NCBI RefSeq assembly: GCF_012184385.1 | Contig: NZ_VSRL01000046.1 | Span: 1-45,820, forward strand | Direction of reading: 5' to 3' | Source of the DNA: Lentzea indica | Lineage (GTDB): Bacteria; Actinomycetota; Actinomycetes; Mycobacteriales; Pseudonocardiaceae | DNA length: 45,820 bases | In this document: positions 36,722-45,395 of the stretch, one piece after another | How positions within the stretch are numbered: position 1 is the stretch's first letter | Layout: each line of letters opens with the position of its first letter | Made by a program: the position numbers and the translations under genes | Notes under the pieces: generated by a model | Database searches by the model: none | The model's input: only the letters and a program-made list of their open reading frames with translations | Told to the model about the DNA's origin: nothing

Positions 36722-37149
36722 ATGACTGATCCCCGGGATGTCGTGGTCGCGTTGCTTCGAGCCACCGAGAGCGGTGATCCCGAGGAGGTCGTGCGCCACA
36801 TGGCCGACGACGTCGTGTGGCAGAACGTGCCGTTGCCTCCCGCACGGGGCAAGGCCACCGTGGCCAAGCAGTTGCGGGCCATGCACAGGTCGTCCAGGAC
36901 GTCGAGGTGCGGATCCACAACATCGCGGCCAACGGTGACGTTGTGCTCACCGAGCGGACCGACGTGATCGGGCGCGGGGCGTGGCAGGCCGAGTTCTGGG
37001 TTTGTGGCACGTTCGTGGTGTGCGACGGGAAGGTCGTGCTGTGGCGTGACTACTACGACAACGCCACGTTCGTCTTCGCATGTCTGAAGGGCTTGGTCCG
37101 AGCGGGCATCAAGACCGCCCGGACCAGGCTTCAGCCCGTCGGCCGGTAG
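36722..37149 (+). pseudogene. Limonene-1,2-epoxide hydrolase-like (NTF2-fold) protein, frameshifted
   Basis: The first part from ATG 36722 (MTDPRDVVVALLRATESGDP, then EEVVRHMADDVVWQN) and a second part one frame lower (VVQDVEVRIHNIAANGDVV, then LTERTDVIGRG and WRDYYDNATF) form one ~141-residue protein with the SnoaL/LEH fold. The catalytic-type Arg and Asp are in ERTD and the final Asp in WRDYYD. The break lies at about 36885-36892 and needs one missing base. The 3' end overlaps the convergent NlpC/P60 gene by 19 bases. The substrate is unknown. Confidence 0.65.
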
Positions 37150-37514
37150 AAGCCGTAGAACGACATTCCGCTGTTGGTGGTGCGGATCTTGCCGACCTGC
37201 ACAGGGTCGCCGGCCTCGACCATCTGCCCGTTGCCGATCACCATCGCCACGTGCCCGTCCCACACCACGAGGTCGCCGGGCAGCAGCTGGTCCGGCGGCA
37301 CCGACGCGCCCATGGCCTGCGACGACGCCGGACGCGGGATGTCGAAGCCGGCGTTCTTGTACGCCCACTGCGTCAGCCCGGAGCAGTCCGTGCCCTGAGG
37401 CGGGTTCGCCCCACCCCACACGTACGGCGTTCCCAGCGCCGACAACGCGTTCCGCACGGCCTTGGCCGCGGTTTCGTTCGGCGCCTCGGCACTGCTGCCG
37501 TCTGGCAGGTTCAC
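37131..37514 (-). CDS. NlpC/P60 peptidoglycan endopeptidase domain (probably the C-terminus of the upstream gene)
   Basis: A 127-residue NlpC/P60 domain: catalytic Cys in GTDCSGLTQWAYKNAG, catalytic His in WDGHVAMVIGNGQMVEAG, with the family block TPYVWGGANPPQ before. Such enzymes cut the D-Glu/diaminopimelate link of stem peptides. It has no signal peptide of its own. The GTG overlaps the upstream stop as GTGA. However, the frame is open upstream and reads VAIPPQPGTGVGVNLPDGS, which continues the upstream Gly-rich linker if one base is restored near 37551. I think a single two-domain secreted enzyme is likelier than two genes. Confidence 0.82.
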   Translation of the reverse strand: MNLPDGSSAEAPNETAAKAVRNALSALGTPYVWGGANPPQGTDCSGLTQWAYKNAGFDIPRPASSQAMGASVPPDQLLPGDLVVWDGHVAMVIGNGQMVEAGDPVQVGKIRTTNSGMSFYGFYRPTG

Positions 37515-38302
37515 GCCGACGCCGGTGCCCGGCTGCGGCGGAATCGCAACGGGGAGCCGAGGCCCGAACCGCCGCCACCGCCACCTCCTCCACCGCCGCC
37601 ACCCGAGCCGCCGCCTCCACCGCCGCTTCCGCTCCCACCACCGGAGCCCGAACCGGAACCGGATCCGGTCGAGTCCTGCTTCGGAGAGTCGGAAGCACTG
37701 GACACAGCGGTGGTGCCCTCGTCGCCGCCGAGCGGCTCGCCCAGCTTCCCCAGAGCACCCGCGTCAGGCTTCTGCAGCCCGTTCAGCTGACCGACCAGCT
37801 GCGTGAGCTGGTCACGCACCTTCTGCAGTTCGGCGGAGGTCTTGCCCTGGTAACCGGAAGCCATCCCGGCGAGGTCGGCGAGAGCGGCCAGCACCACGCC
37901 GGGCCCTGCCACCAGCGACGCGGCGACGGCGGCGGCGAGCTTCGGCGTCGCTTTCGAGGTGAACTCGTCGATCAGACCCTGGATCGCCGTCCGGCCGCCG
38001 GTCACCGCGGAAACGCCGGTGGAAGCCACGGTCTTGAAGACGGAAGCGTTGGAGGACAACGTGTTCGCGGCCGCGGTGAAGGTGGCGACACGGCTCGTGA
38101 AGGCGTTGGCCTTCTCCCCGGACCAGGTGTTCAGCACGGCGGTGGAAGCCGAGGCGTGCCGCGACCCCAGGTCCGTGAGTGCGGTCTGCGCACGACCGAA
38201 GGCGTCTCCGGCACGTGTGGCGCCACCGGTGTCGCCGTCCAGCTTGGCCAGGTCTTCCTTCATGGGCGCGATGAACGCGCTCAGGAGCCCTTCGACGCTC
38301 AT
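37511..38302 (-). CDS. WXG100-like secreted helical protein with Gly/Ser-rich linker
   Basis: A 263-residue protein. The first ~100 residues are two long helices of the WXG100 type, with the hairpin W-S-G in LNTWSGEKANAF. A hydrophobic Ala-rich stretch (LAAAVAASLVAGPGVVLAALADLAGM) and a coiled coil (ELQKVRDQLTQLVGQLNGLQ) follow. A linker of about 40 Gly and Ser then ends in RFRRSRAPASA, which looks out of frame. Reading through one missing base would fuse it to the NlpC/P60 domain. This arrangement suggests export by a type VII (ESX-like) system with wall cleavage as its task. The start overlaps the EspC-like gene (ATGA). Confidence 0.72.
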   Translation of the reverse strand: MSVEGLLSAFIAPMKEDLAKLDGDTGGATRAGDAFGRAQTALTDLGSRHASASTAVLNTWSGEKANAFTSRVATFTAAANTLSSNASVFKTVASTGVSAVTGGRTAIQGLIDEFTSKATPKLAAAVAASLVAGPGVVLAALADLAGMASGYQGKTSAELQKVRDQLTQLVGQLNGLQKPDAGALGKLGEPLGGDEGTTAVSSASDSPKQDSTGSGSGSGSGGGSGSGGGGGGSGGGGGGGGGGGGSGLGSPLRFRRSRAPASA

Positions 38303-38625
38303 GCACGCGCCGCCTTGTCCATCGAGGCCTTGTTCGCCTCTTCCTGGGCGATGTAGGCCTCACGCGCCTTGGAGACGGCGGTGCCGAGGCCGGAAAGTCC
38401 GGTGGACGCGGCCTTCAGGGCGTCGAGCTGTGCCCATGCGGCGGTCTGGAAGGCGGCGTTGAGGCCCACCTCGTTGCCGATCTTGCCGAAGCAGTCGCCA
38501 GGCAGGGACGTGGTGCCGTTCAACGTGCCGGTGCCGACCGTGCCCACTTCGCTCGCCAGACCGCTCACCGCCGACGCGTAGCCGGTCAAGGCGTCGAGGT
38601 CGACCTTGAGACCCTGTTCCGCCAT
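38299..38625 (-). CDS. EspC/WXG100-like small secreted partner protein
   Basis: A 108-residue helical protein resembling ESX secretion-associated EspC/type VII substrates: AEQGLKVDLDALTGYASAV, then a loop with PGDCFGKIGNEVG, then a second helix LKAASTGLSGLGTAVSKAREAY. It has no signal peptide. It is the first gene of a three-part cassette and overlaps the next gene by four bases, so the two products probably form a heterodimer, as WXG100-type pairs do. GGGGGAAGAG precedes ATG 38625. No ESX ATPase is in the window. Confidence 0.68.
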   Translation of the reverse strand: MAEQGLKVDLDALTGYASAVSGLASEVGTVGTGTLNGTTSLPGDCFGKIGNEVGLNAAFQTAAWAQLDALKAASTGLSGLGTAVSKAREAYIAQEEANKASMDKAARA

Positions 38626-38717
38626 CTGAAAGCTCTTCCCCCAGTAGTGACCTGTTCGTCTTGATCCTGCCCCGATGGGCGGTACCTCGCCCGTCGTTCC
38701 GCCAAGATCATGGAACT

Positions 38718-39254
38718 GTGGGTGTGATCGAGCACTGGAACCGGATCCTGGCATGGCTGGCTGAGCACGCTCCGGCCACCCGCGCCGTGCTGCGTCCGAG
38801 GTACGACGCGCTGCCGGAGCTTCGGGTTCCGACCGACCTCCAGATGTGGTGGAGCGTCTACGGCGGCACGGGAGAGGGCCTGTACGCCGAGATCCTGCCG
38901 CCCTTCTACACGCCGCTGGGCGCCGATCGCGCGTTCGTGCTCAGAGACACCTACGTGAGCAAGCCCGTGGACGCCTCGGAGGCGGGCTCGCCGGCCACCG
39001 GTTTCCACCCCGAGTGGCTGCCGATCGCGTTCGACGGCACGGGTGACGTCCTCGCGGTGGACCTGAGGCCAGGTGTGCTGCGGGGCTGCGTGGTCGAGTG
39101 GGACCAGGAGCGCAACGAGATGACCAAGCCGGAGTGGGCGTCGATCGTCGAGATGTTCGACCAGGTCGCGACGGCCCTGGAGACGCGCACCGTGGTCGGG
39201 CACTGCTTCCCCGAGGTCAACTCCGCCGGCGAGCTGGGCTGGCGCACTAGCTGA
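38718..39254 (+). CDS. SMI1/KNR4-family protein
   Basis: A 178-residue protein with the SMI1/KNR4 pattern: HWNRILAWLAEHAPATRAVL, then LRVPTDLQMWWSVYGGTGEG, LPPFYTPLG, and after a central strand block WLPIAFDGTGDVLAVDL, then GCVVEWDQERNE and a final helix SIVEMFDQVATAL. Families with this fold often serve as immunity proteins in polymorphic toxin systems, though many are general. GTG 38718 was taken as the start. It is divergent from the EspC-like/NlpC cassette with 92 bases between. The last eight bases overlap the convergent marC gene. Confidence 0.8.
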   Translation: MGVIEHWNRILAWLAEHAPATRAVLRPRYDALPELRVPTDLQMWWSVYGGTGEGLYAEILPPFYTPLGADRAFVLRDTYVSKPVDASEAGSPATGFHPEWLPIAFDGTGDVLAVDLRPGVLRGCVVEWDQERNEMTKPEWASIVEMFDQVATALETRTVVGHCFPEVNSAGELGWRTS

Positions 39255-39855
39255 CCGGTTCGAGCACGCGCAGCGCTTCCAGGCCGTTGACGATCTGTTC
39301 GACACCGAGCGCCGCGAGCAGGATGCCGAGCACCCGCACCAGCACCCACGCGTAGGTCACCTTCACGTACCGCATCGCGATCCCGAGCACCGCGATCGCG
39401 GCCAGGTCGAGCGCGATCACCGCGGCGAAGGCTCCTGCCAGCACGAACGTCACCTGTACCGACTGCGTGTCCGCGAGCAGGAACAGGTAGGCCAGCGCCA
39501 CCGGGTTCGCGTAGTACGCGGTCGCCAGCTCGTGCGTGCCGCCGGTCTCGTCGTGGCTCGGCTCCTGTTTGCGGCCGAGCACGAGATCGAGCGCGTGCAC
39601 GAACAGGATCACGCCGCTGGCCAGCAGCAGGGCGCCGTCGCTGATGTGGAAGAGGGAGAGCAACAGTCTTCCCGCCGCCACCACGAACAGCCCGACACCC
39701 AGGGCGATGGCGCTGGAGGTGAGCGCCACCCGCCATCTTGTGCGGGAGTCGGCGCCCTCCGTGTCCATCAGGAACGCCAGCAGGATCTTCGGCGGACCGG
39801 CGACGGCGACGAGGATGCTGAACGCCTCCACGAACTTCATGACTTCAATGATCAA
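39247..39855 (-). CDS. MarC-family membrane protein
   Basis: A 202-residue protein of the MarC/UPF0056 family with six membrane segments (for example FSILVAVAGPPKILLAFLMD, ALGVGLFVVAAGRLLL, DGALLLASGVILFVHALDLV, FAAVIALDLAAIAVLGIAM). A cytoplasmic or outer loop with HDETGGTHEL separates helices three and four. The family's role is unproven. ATG 39855 is used. ATG 39840 is an alternative and would remove MIIEV. Convergent with the SMI1 gene. Confidence 0.82.
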   Translation of the reverse strand: MIIEVMKFVEAFSILVAVAGPPKILLAFLMDTEGADSRTRWRVALTSSAIALGVGLFVVAAGRLLLSLFHISDGALLLASGVILFVHALDLVLGRKQEPSHDETGGTHELATAYYANPVALAYLFLLADTQSVQVTFVLAGAFAAVIALDLAAIAVLGIAMRYVKVTYAWVLVRVLGILLAALGVEQIVNGLEALRVLEPVS

Positions 39856-39877
39856 GCCGCCGGACCTGCTCCGCGAC

Positions 39878-40402
39878 TCACCTCACGCCGGCGAGCGAAC
39901 GCTGCGGTACGGCGGCGGCGGTCTTCACGCGGGCGTAGACCTTGACGGCGGCGAGAGCTCCGAGCCAGCCGAGCGCGGTGCCGGTGGTATTGGTGATCAG
40001 GTCGTCGACGTCGAAGATCCGGTTGGCCCACATGAGCTGCGAGCCCTCGATCAGCAGCGAGACGCCGTAGCCGATCAGCGCGGCCTGGCCGATAGTGCGC
40101 TTGCCCCAGAGCATCAGCATCGCGCCGAGCGGCACGAACAGCAGCACGTTGAGCGTCATCTGGTCGAACGCGATCTGACCGTCGCGGAAGGTGTCGGCGA
40201 TCCACTGGAACGGAACCAGCTGCACGGCCTGGCGCGGTGGGACGGTCTGCATCGGCAGGAACGTCGCCGCGAACAGCATGCTCGCGTAGACGGTGATGGT
40301 GCCGCTGCGGAAGGTCAGTTGACGAAACAACAGCTGCGGAAGCAGGAAAACGACCGACAGGAAAAGGCCCCACTGGATGCTCGCGAGCTGTGCATTCGTC
40401 AT
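39878..40402 (-). CDS. VanZ-family membrane protein
   Basis: A 174-residue protein with about five membrane segments and the VanZ pattern: FQWIADTFRDGQ, then NVLLFVPLGAMLMLWG, IGYGVSLLIEGSQLMWANR and the final DVDDLITNTTGTALGWL, the most typical block. VanZ was first noted in teicoplanin resistance, but most homologues have no proven role in it, and no other van genes are here. A terminator lies upstream (40415-40456), so it has its own promoter. Only a weak ribosome site is visible before ATG 40402. Confidence 0.88.
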   Translation of the reverse strand: MTNAQLASIQWGLFLSVVFLLPQLLFRQLTFRSGTITVYASMLFAATFLPMQTVPPRQAVQLVPFQWIADTFRDGQIAFDQMTLNVLLFVPLGAMLMLWGKRTIGQAALIGYGVSLLIEGSQLMWANRIFDVDDLITNTTGTALGWLGALAAVKVYARVKTAAAVPQRSLAGVR

Positions 40403-40414
40403 GAATCCAAGTTA

Positions 40415-40456
40415 GGAAAATGGCCTTCAGTGCACATCGCGCTGAAGGCCATTTCC
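40415..40456 (-). terminator. Terminator after the MacB-like transporter operon
   Basis: A stem of about 15 bp (40415-40430 with 40442-40456) with one bulged A and an 11-nt loop, reading ...ATTTTCC on the minus strand just past the permease stop (40480). It separates the transporter genes from vanZ. Confidence 0.75.
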
Positions 40457-40479
40457 ATCCTCGTACTTCTGGCCGAGTG

Positions 40480-42666
40480 TTACTCGGCCGCGTAATCCCG
40501 CGGGCTGATGCCCCGTAGTACCGGGCCGCACGCCAGCGCTGCGACCAGCGCAACCACGAGGCCAACGCCCACCGGGGCGACCACCCACGGGGTGATGGGC
40601 ATTTCGCCGTGGCCCACCAGTCCGCGTGCCAGAGTGAGCAATCCGAGGCCTACAACAATGCCCGCGCCGCACGCCGCGAGTGTGACTGCGAACACTGGCA
40701 GCATCACTTCTCGCCGCAATGCGTGACCCAGCACACGAATCGGAGTTCCTGCCGCGATCAACGCACCGAAAGTGCGCCTGCGGTCGATCACCGACCCTGC
40801 CGCGGACACCGCCGCGCCGATGCCGCCGAGCACCGCCGCGATCGACAGCCCGATGACCGTTGCCCGCTGCAGATCGTCCATCAGCGTGCTGCCCCACAGC
40901 TCCCGCAGCTCGCCGTCCACCAGCCGCACGCCCGGCAGCGTGCCGATCAACGCGGTGTGCACGGCGTCGCGGTTCTCCGGTGTGGTTGGCACGCCGACCA
41001 TCGACACCTTGCCCGCCATCGTCGGCAGCAGGTCGGCGTCGACGACCACCTGAACCCGGCTGGTGCCCTCGAACGGCCGGGTCTCGTACTGCGCGGGCAG
41101 CTTCGCGGTCACCGAGTCGTGCGGTCCCATCGACTCGAACACATCGCCCTGCAACGGCGCCGACGCGTAGACGGCGGGGCCTGGCCGACAGGTGAGGCCG
41201 GTGAGCAGTTCGGCCACGTCAGCGCACCTGCCGACGATGACGTAGCTTCCGTCGTCGCTCTTGTCGCCGGTGCTCACCTTGCCCTCCAGCATCGTGACGA
41301 TCGGTGCGGAGGTGGCCAGGCGCAGCGGCGTGACGTCGTGCGTCACCTGCTCCGCGACGATCGCGTTCTCGTTCCAGGTCCCGTCGCGGTAGGGCACCTG
41401 GCTTTCCAGTCCCGGCAACATCGTCAGCGCCATCGAACCGGTGAAGACCGCGATCACCACACCGGCCGAGCCGCGGAAGGCCGCCACCGGGTCACCGGAG
41501 AGCCGCCGGCCGGCCAGCAACGTCGACGGGGTGCGCCACCGTCCGACGAAGAACCTGCCGACCCACGCCGTCAACACCGGTCCCGCCAGCACCAGCGCGA
41601 ACGCCACCGCGCCGAGGCCGAGGAGCACCACGGTGAACTGGCTGTCGCCGCCGGCTTCCTGCGCGTACAGGATGCCGAGGAAGAACACACCCATCGCGCC
41701 GGCGATCGTGAGCAGCCGCCATGACCGCACCTTGCGCTTCTCCTCCGCCGAGAGCGGCCGGTTCACCACGCGTCGCAGTCCCATGATCGCCGCCGTGATC
41801 ACCAGCACCGGTGCGAGCACGGCCACCGCCGCCACGACCGCCGGTGCGGGCACGAAGTCGCCCGGATACCAGGTTCCGCCCTCCCACGGGACCTTGGCGG
41901 TGATGTGGCTGAACGGCTGAGCCAGCACCACACCCAGCACGCTGCCGGCCACCGCGCCGATCGCGGTCTCCACGGCCGTCATGATCACGACCTGTCGTGG
42001 GCTGGCACCGGCGAGCCTCAAGGCGGCCAGTCGCCGTTCCCGTTTCGCCGCGGTCAACCTTGCCGCCGATGCGACCAGCACCAGGCACGGCACCACGAGA
42101 ACGACCAGGCCAACGCGGGTGAGCAGGTAGAGCATGCCGTGGTAGTCGTCGCGGTACGAGCCGCTGCCGCCCTCCAGACCTGGCGCCGGGAAGCCGTTCT
42201 CGACCTTGTCGTGGCCGATGATCGCGACGAGCTCGCCGGGGAACTTCAGCGCTTCCGGCCCGAGCTCGCCGATCAGCCTGCCGGGGAAGCGGTTGCCGAG
42301 CTTCTCCGCGGGCGTGGTGCGTACCAGGTCCGCGAGTGCGGGGGACAGCAGCACCTCGCCCGCTTCCGGGAACTTGGTGATGCCGGCCGCGACCTTGATG
42401 CCGCCCTGCTCGTTGCGTGCGACGTCGAAGCGTTCGATGAGCTTGCCGTCGTAGGAATCCCGGTTCATCGCAACGGAAATGGCGCCCTTGTCGCTTTGGC
42501 CCACGACGTCGCGCCACGCGGTGCGGTCCGCTCGCGCCTGAAGGCCGTTCGGTGCCGCGACGAGCCACAGCACCAGCGACACCGCGATCATCACGCCGAG
42601 CGCGACCAGCACGGTCGCAACCTGGCTGCGACGATCCCTGCGCAGCACCGCGAGAGCGATCCTCAC
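40480..42666 (-). CDS. ABC transporter permease, FtsX/MacB type
   Basis: A 728-residue permease with two FtsX-type halves. The first helix (VATVLVALGVMIAVSLVLWL) follows a basic start RIALAVLRRDRR. A large outer domain (~50-220) precedes three helices (LVVLVVPCLVLVASAARL and so on) and the motif ERRLAALRLAGASPRQV. A second outer domain and a further set of helices end with VLGGIGAAVSAAGSVIDRRR and RTFGALIAAGTP. GTG 42666 overlaps the ATPase stop as GTGA. This class exports peptides or antibiotics or signals across the membrane. The substrate is unknown. Confidence 0.87.
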   Translation of the reverse strand: MRIALAVLRRDRRSQVATVLVALGVMIAVSLVLWLVAAPNGLQARADRTAWRDVVGQSDKGAISVAMNRDSYDGKLIERFDVARNEQGGIKVAAGITKFPEAGEVLLSPALADLVRTTPAEKLGNRFPGRLIGELGPEALKFPGELVAIIGHDKVENGFPAPGLEGGSGSYRDDYHGMLYLLTRVGLVVLVVPCLVLVASAARLTAAKRERRLAALRLAGASPRQVVIMTAVETAIGAVAGSVLGVVLAQPFSHITAKVPWEGGTWYPGDFVPAPAVVAAVAVLAPVLVITAAIMGLRRVVNRPLSAEEKRKVRSWRLLTIAGAMGVFFLGILYAQEAGGDSQFTVVLLGLGAVAFALVLAGPVLTAWVGRFFVGRWRTPSTLLAGRRLSGDPVAAFRGSAGVVIAVFTGSMALTMLPGLESQVPYRDGTWNENAIVAEQVTHDVTPLRLATSAPIVTMLEGKVSTGDKSDDGSYVIVGRCADVAELLTGLTCRPGPAVYASAPLQGDVFESMGPHDSVTAKLPAQYETRPFEGTSRVQVVVDADLLPTMAGKVSMVGVPTTPENRDAVHTALIGTLPGVRLVDGELRELWGSTLMDDLQRATVIGLSIAAVLGGIGAAVSAAGSVIDRRRTFGALIAAGTPIRVLGHALRREVMLPVFAVTLAACGAGIVVGLGLLTLARGLVGHGEMPITPWVVAPVGVGLVVALVAALACGPVLRGISPRDYAAE

Positions 42667-43337
42667 GCGGACACCCCCGCGGCGATGCGTCCGTCCTGGA
42701 TCTCGACGACCCTGAGCGCCCGGTCCGCGATCGCCTTGTCGTGCGTCACGATCACGACGGCCGCGTTGGTCTCCTCCGCGGCCTGCAAGAGGGCGGTCAT
42801 CATCTCTTGGCCGGTGCGCGTGTCGAGGGCACCGGTCGGTTCGTCCGCGAAGATCACGCGTGGCCGGTGCGCCAGGGCTCGCGCGATCGCCACCCGTTGC
42901 GCCTGCCCGCCGGACAGCTCGCCGGGCCGCCGCTTCTCCATGCCCTGCAGGCCGAGGCGCGTCAGCCACAGCCGCGCCGCGCCGAGCGACTCCTCGCGCG
43001 AACCACCGGCGAGCAGCATCGGCAGCGCCGCGTTCTCCTCGGCGGTCAGCTCGGCCACGAGCATGCCCGACTGGAACACGAAGCCGAACGCCGTCCGCCG
43101 CAACGCGCTGCGCCCCGTCTCGTTCAGCTCGCCGATCGCGCGCCCGTCGAGGAACACCTCGCCGCCGTCGGCGCGCAGGATTCCGGACAGCACGTGCAGC
43201 AGCGTCGTCTTGCCGGAGCCGGACGGACCGACGACCGCCAGCACGTCCCCGGCCTTGATGTCGATGTCCACCCCGGCGAGGGCGTGCACTTCGCCGTAGG
43301 TCTTGACCAGGCCACGAGCGGCCAGAACCGAATTCAT
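42663..43337 (-). CDS. ABC transporter ATPase, MacB/LolD type
   Basis: A 224-residue ATPase. Walker A GPSGSGKTT, Q-loop FGFVFQSGML, signature ELSGGQAQRVAIARAL, Walker B VIFADEPTGALD and H-loop VIVTHDKAIA are all present. The MacB-type pattern (SALRRTAFGFVFQSG) fits export complexes. ATG 43337 is chosen. It is translationally coupled to the permease. The divergent kinase/regulator pair begins 88 bases away. Confidence 0.93.
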   Translation of the reverse strand: MNSVLAARGLVKTYGEVHALAGVDIDIKAGDVLAVVGPSGSGKTTLLHVLSGILRADGGEVFLDGRAIGELNETGRSALRRTAFGFVFQSGMLVAELTAEENAALPMLLAGGSREESLGAARLWLTRLGLQGMEKRRPGELSGGQAQRVAIARALAHRPRVIFADEPTGALDTRTGQEMMTALLQAAEETNAAVVIVTHDKAIADRALRVVEIQDGRIAAGVSA

Positions 43338-43425
43338 GCCTTTGAAGGTGCCCGTCGCGGGCTCTCGAAACCTCGGCCTTAACGACACACCGGATCAGCC
43401 GGATGACCGAGGCCGTAGGGGTGTG

Positions 43426-44580
43426 ATGGTCCTACCGTTGTCTGCCGTGGACAGTCATCGGGGCCAATGGCCGATCGCCGCCGCTCTCGCGCTGCTGATG
43501 CTCGGCGAGCTAGTGCTGATGAACGGGCCGGGCAGCGCGGAGGCGCTGGTGTGGCTGCTCAGCGTGCCGCCGTGCATCGCGGCCGTCACCTCGTTCAAGT
43601 CACGTGCCTTCACCATCCCGGTGACGGTGGCGTCGGTCTTCGTGTCGTCGTTCGTCATCCGGCTCTTCCACGTGAACCTGCCCACGCTCCTGAGCCCGCT
43701 GACCGTTGCGGAGACCGCGGCGTGCCTGGTCCTCACGGCCGTCATCGTGCGCGAGGAGCCGCGCCGCGCCGCCACGTGGTCGGTGGGCTCGCTGATGGCC
43801 GTGAGCTTCTTCGCCGCCATCGTGCGGGACAACTGGCTGTCGAGCAGCAACTACAACGAGATGCTCGGCTCGCTCGTGCTGGGCTTCATGGCGGTCGGCA
43901 CCGGCCTGTACTTCCGCGCCCGCGACACCGAGAGTGGCCGGCTGATCGCGGCCGCGGTCACCGACGCCCAGAAGGAAGAACGGATCGCGCTGGCCCGCGA
44001 GCTGCACGACGTGGTCGCGCACTACGTGACCGCGATCGTCGTGCAGGCTCAGGCCGCGCTGGAGGTCTCCGACGACGACCCGCGGGCCGCGCACCGGTTG
44101 TTGCCGGGCATCGTGCGATCAGGCACCGAAGCGCTGGGGGCCATGCGGCGCCTGGTCGGCACGTTGCGGCAGGGCGAGAACGACGACGCCGCCACGACCG
44201 ACCTGGCCGCGGACGTCATCTCCACCGTCGAACGCACCCGTGAGCTGGGCTTCGAGACCCGGCTCCGCATCGACCTGCCCGACGAGGTGCCACCGGAGCT
44301 GGGCCGCTCGGTGCTGCGCCTGGTCCAGGAGTCGCTCACCAACGTGCACAAACACGCGCAGGGCCCCACCATGATCGACGTGGAGATCGCCAGGACGCCT
44401 GCTGGAGCCTTGCGCGTGATCGTCGCCGACGACGGCCGGCCGGGTGAGCTGAACCAGGGCGGCTACGGTCTCGTAGGCATGCGTGAGAGGGTCGACCTGC
44501 TGGGTGGCCTGTTCTCGGCGGGTCCGCGTGAGAACGGCTGGCAGGTGCTCGCCGAGCTACCCCTGGAAGGGAAGAAGTGA
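43426..44580 (+). CDS. Sensor histidine kinase (NarL/DesK type)
   Basis: A 384-residue membrane sensor kinase. About five to six membrane helices (residues 15-165) have almost no outer domain, so it may sense within the membrane or through a partner. The dimerisation helix has the phosphoacceptor His194 in ERIALARELHDVVAHY (HisKA_3 type), and the ATPase domain ends with the N-box region VQESLTNVHKHA and G-box GGYGLVGMRERV. ATG 43426 follows an AGGGG site. It is coupled to the response regulator gene by a GTGA overlap. Divergent from the ABC transporter. Confidence 0.93.
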   Translation: MVLPLSAVDSHRGQWPIAAALALLMLGELVLMNGPGSAEALVWLLSVPPCIAAVTSFKSRAFTIPVTVASVFVSSFVIRLFHVNLPTLLSPLTVAETAACLVLTAVIVREEPRRAATWSVGSLMAVSFFAAIVRDNWLSSSNYNEMLGSLVLGFMAVGTGLYFRARDTESGRLIAAAVTDAQKEERIALARELHDVVAHYVTAIVVQAQAALEVSDDDPRAAHRLLPGIVRSGTEALGAMRRLVGTLRQGENDDAATTDLAADVISTVERTRELGFETRLRIDLPDEVPPELGRSVLRLVQESLTNVHKHAQGPTMIDVEIARTPAGALRVIVADDGRPGELNQGGYGLVGMRERVDLLGGLFSAGPRENGWQVLAELPLEGKK

Positions 44581-45203
44581 TCTCGGTCCTCATCGCCGAC
44601 GACCAGGAGATGGTCCGCGTCGGGTTTCGGATGATCTTGGAGAAGCAGCCGGACATCACTGTCGTCGCTGACGTCGCGGACGGCATTTCGGCTGTGACCG
44701 CCGCTCGTGAGCTCAACCCGGACGTGGCTCTTCTGGACATCCGGATGCCGGGGCTGGACGGGCTGGAGGTCACCAAGAAACTCTCCGGCTCCACCAAGGT
44801 CGTCGTCGTGACCACGTTCGATCTGGACGAGTACGTGCACACGGCGCTGGAGAACGGGGCTTCCGGGTTTCTGACCAAGGACGCTGGGCCGGCTTTGCTC
44901 GTTGAGGCTGTTCGGGCTGCGGCTCAGGGGAATGCTTTGATCTCTCCCCAGGTGACTGTGCGGATGTTGGAGCACTTTGCTCGGCCTGCTTCTCGGCCGG
45001 ATCTTGGGTTGTTGACCGCTCGGGAGCAGGATGTTGTTCGGGAGGTGGCTCGGGGGCTCTCCAATCAGGAGATCGCTTCTGAGCTTTACCTTTCGTTGTC
45101 CACCGTTAAGACGCATTTGGCTTCGGTGCAGACCAAGTTGAACGTTCGGAATCGGGTGGGGATTGCTTCTTGGGCTTGGCGGGCTGGGTTGGTCAATTCC
45201 TGA
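44577..45203 (+). CDS. NarL/FixJ-family response regulator
   Basis: A 208-residue regulator. Receiver domain: acidic pair D8-D9, phosphoacceptor D54 (LLDIRMPGLDG), T80 and K101. Linker, then LuxR-type helix-turn-helix (LTAREQDVVREVARGLSNQE, then IASELYLSLSTVKTHLASVQ). It pairs with the preceding kinase. The divergent ABC transporter is the likely target by position, as in other such modules. The last third uses many T- and G-ending codons, unlike the front. Confidence 0.94.
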   Translation: MISVLIADDQEMVRVGFRMILEKQPDITVVADVADGISAVTAARELNPDVALLDIRMPGLDGLEVTKKLSGSTKVVVVTTFDLDEYVHTALENGASGFLTKDAGPALLVEAVRAAAQGNALISPQVTVRMLEHFARPASRPDLGLLTAREQDVVREVARGLSNQEIASELYLSLSTVKTHLASVQTKLNVRNRVGIASWAWRAGLVNS

Positions 45204-45339
45204 GTGCTGTTGGGAGTGCGCCTCGGTTGCGGTTGGCGCGTCGGTTGCGGTGGCCGTCTCCCGGTTTCGTTGGCGGCTGCCGGTTTGTTGTCCGTAGGTG
45301 GGTTCCGTTGCGTTGTTAGCTGGCGGTTGCTTGCGTTTT

Positions 45340-45358
45340 CCTGGGGCTCCGCCCCAGG
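45340..45358. terminator. Small GC hairpin after the response regulator
   Basis: Perfect 8-bp stem (45340-45347 with 45351-45358) and TCC loop, preceded by GTTTT. This CTGGGGC-TCC-GCCCCAG form is common between actinomycete genes. Terminator activity is uncertain in either direction. Confidence 0.45.
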
Positions 45359-45395
45359 GTTCCGGCAATGTCGTGTCCGCCGTTTGGACGTAGGA

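Noticed and set aside
39878..40402. VanZ as evidence of glycopeptide resistance
   Set aside because: VanZ homologues are widespread, and no vanHAX-type genes are in the window.
44690..45203. T/G-ending codon use in the response regulator and in deoA as a sign of transfer
   Set aside because: The change starts inside conserved domains and both genes are coupled to typical neighbours. More likely local codon drift.
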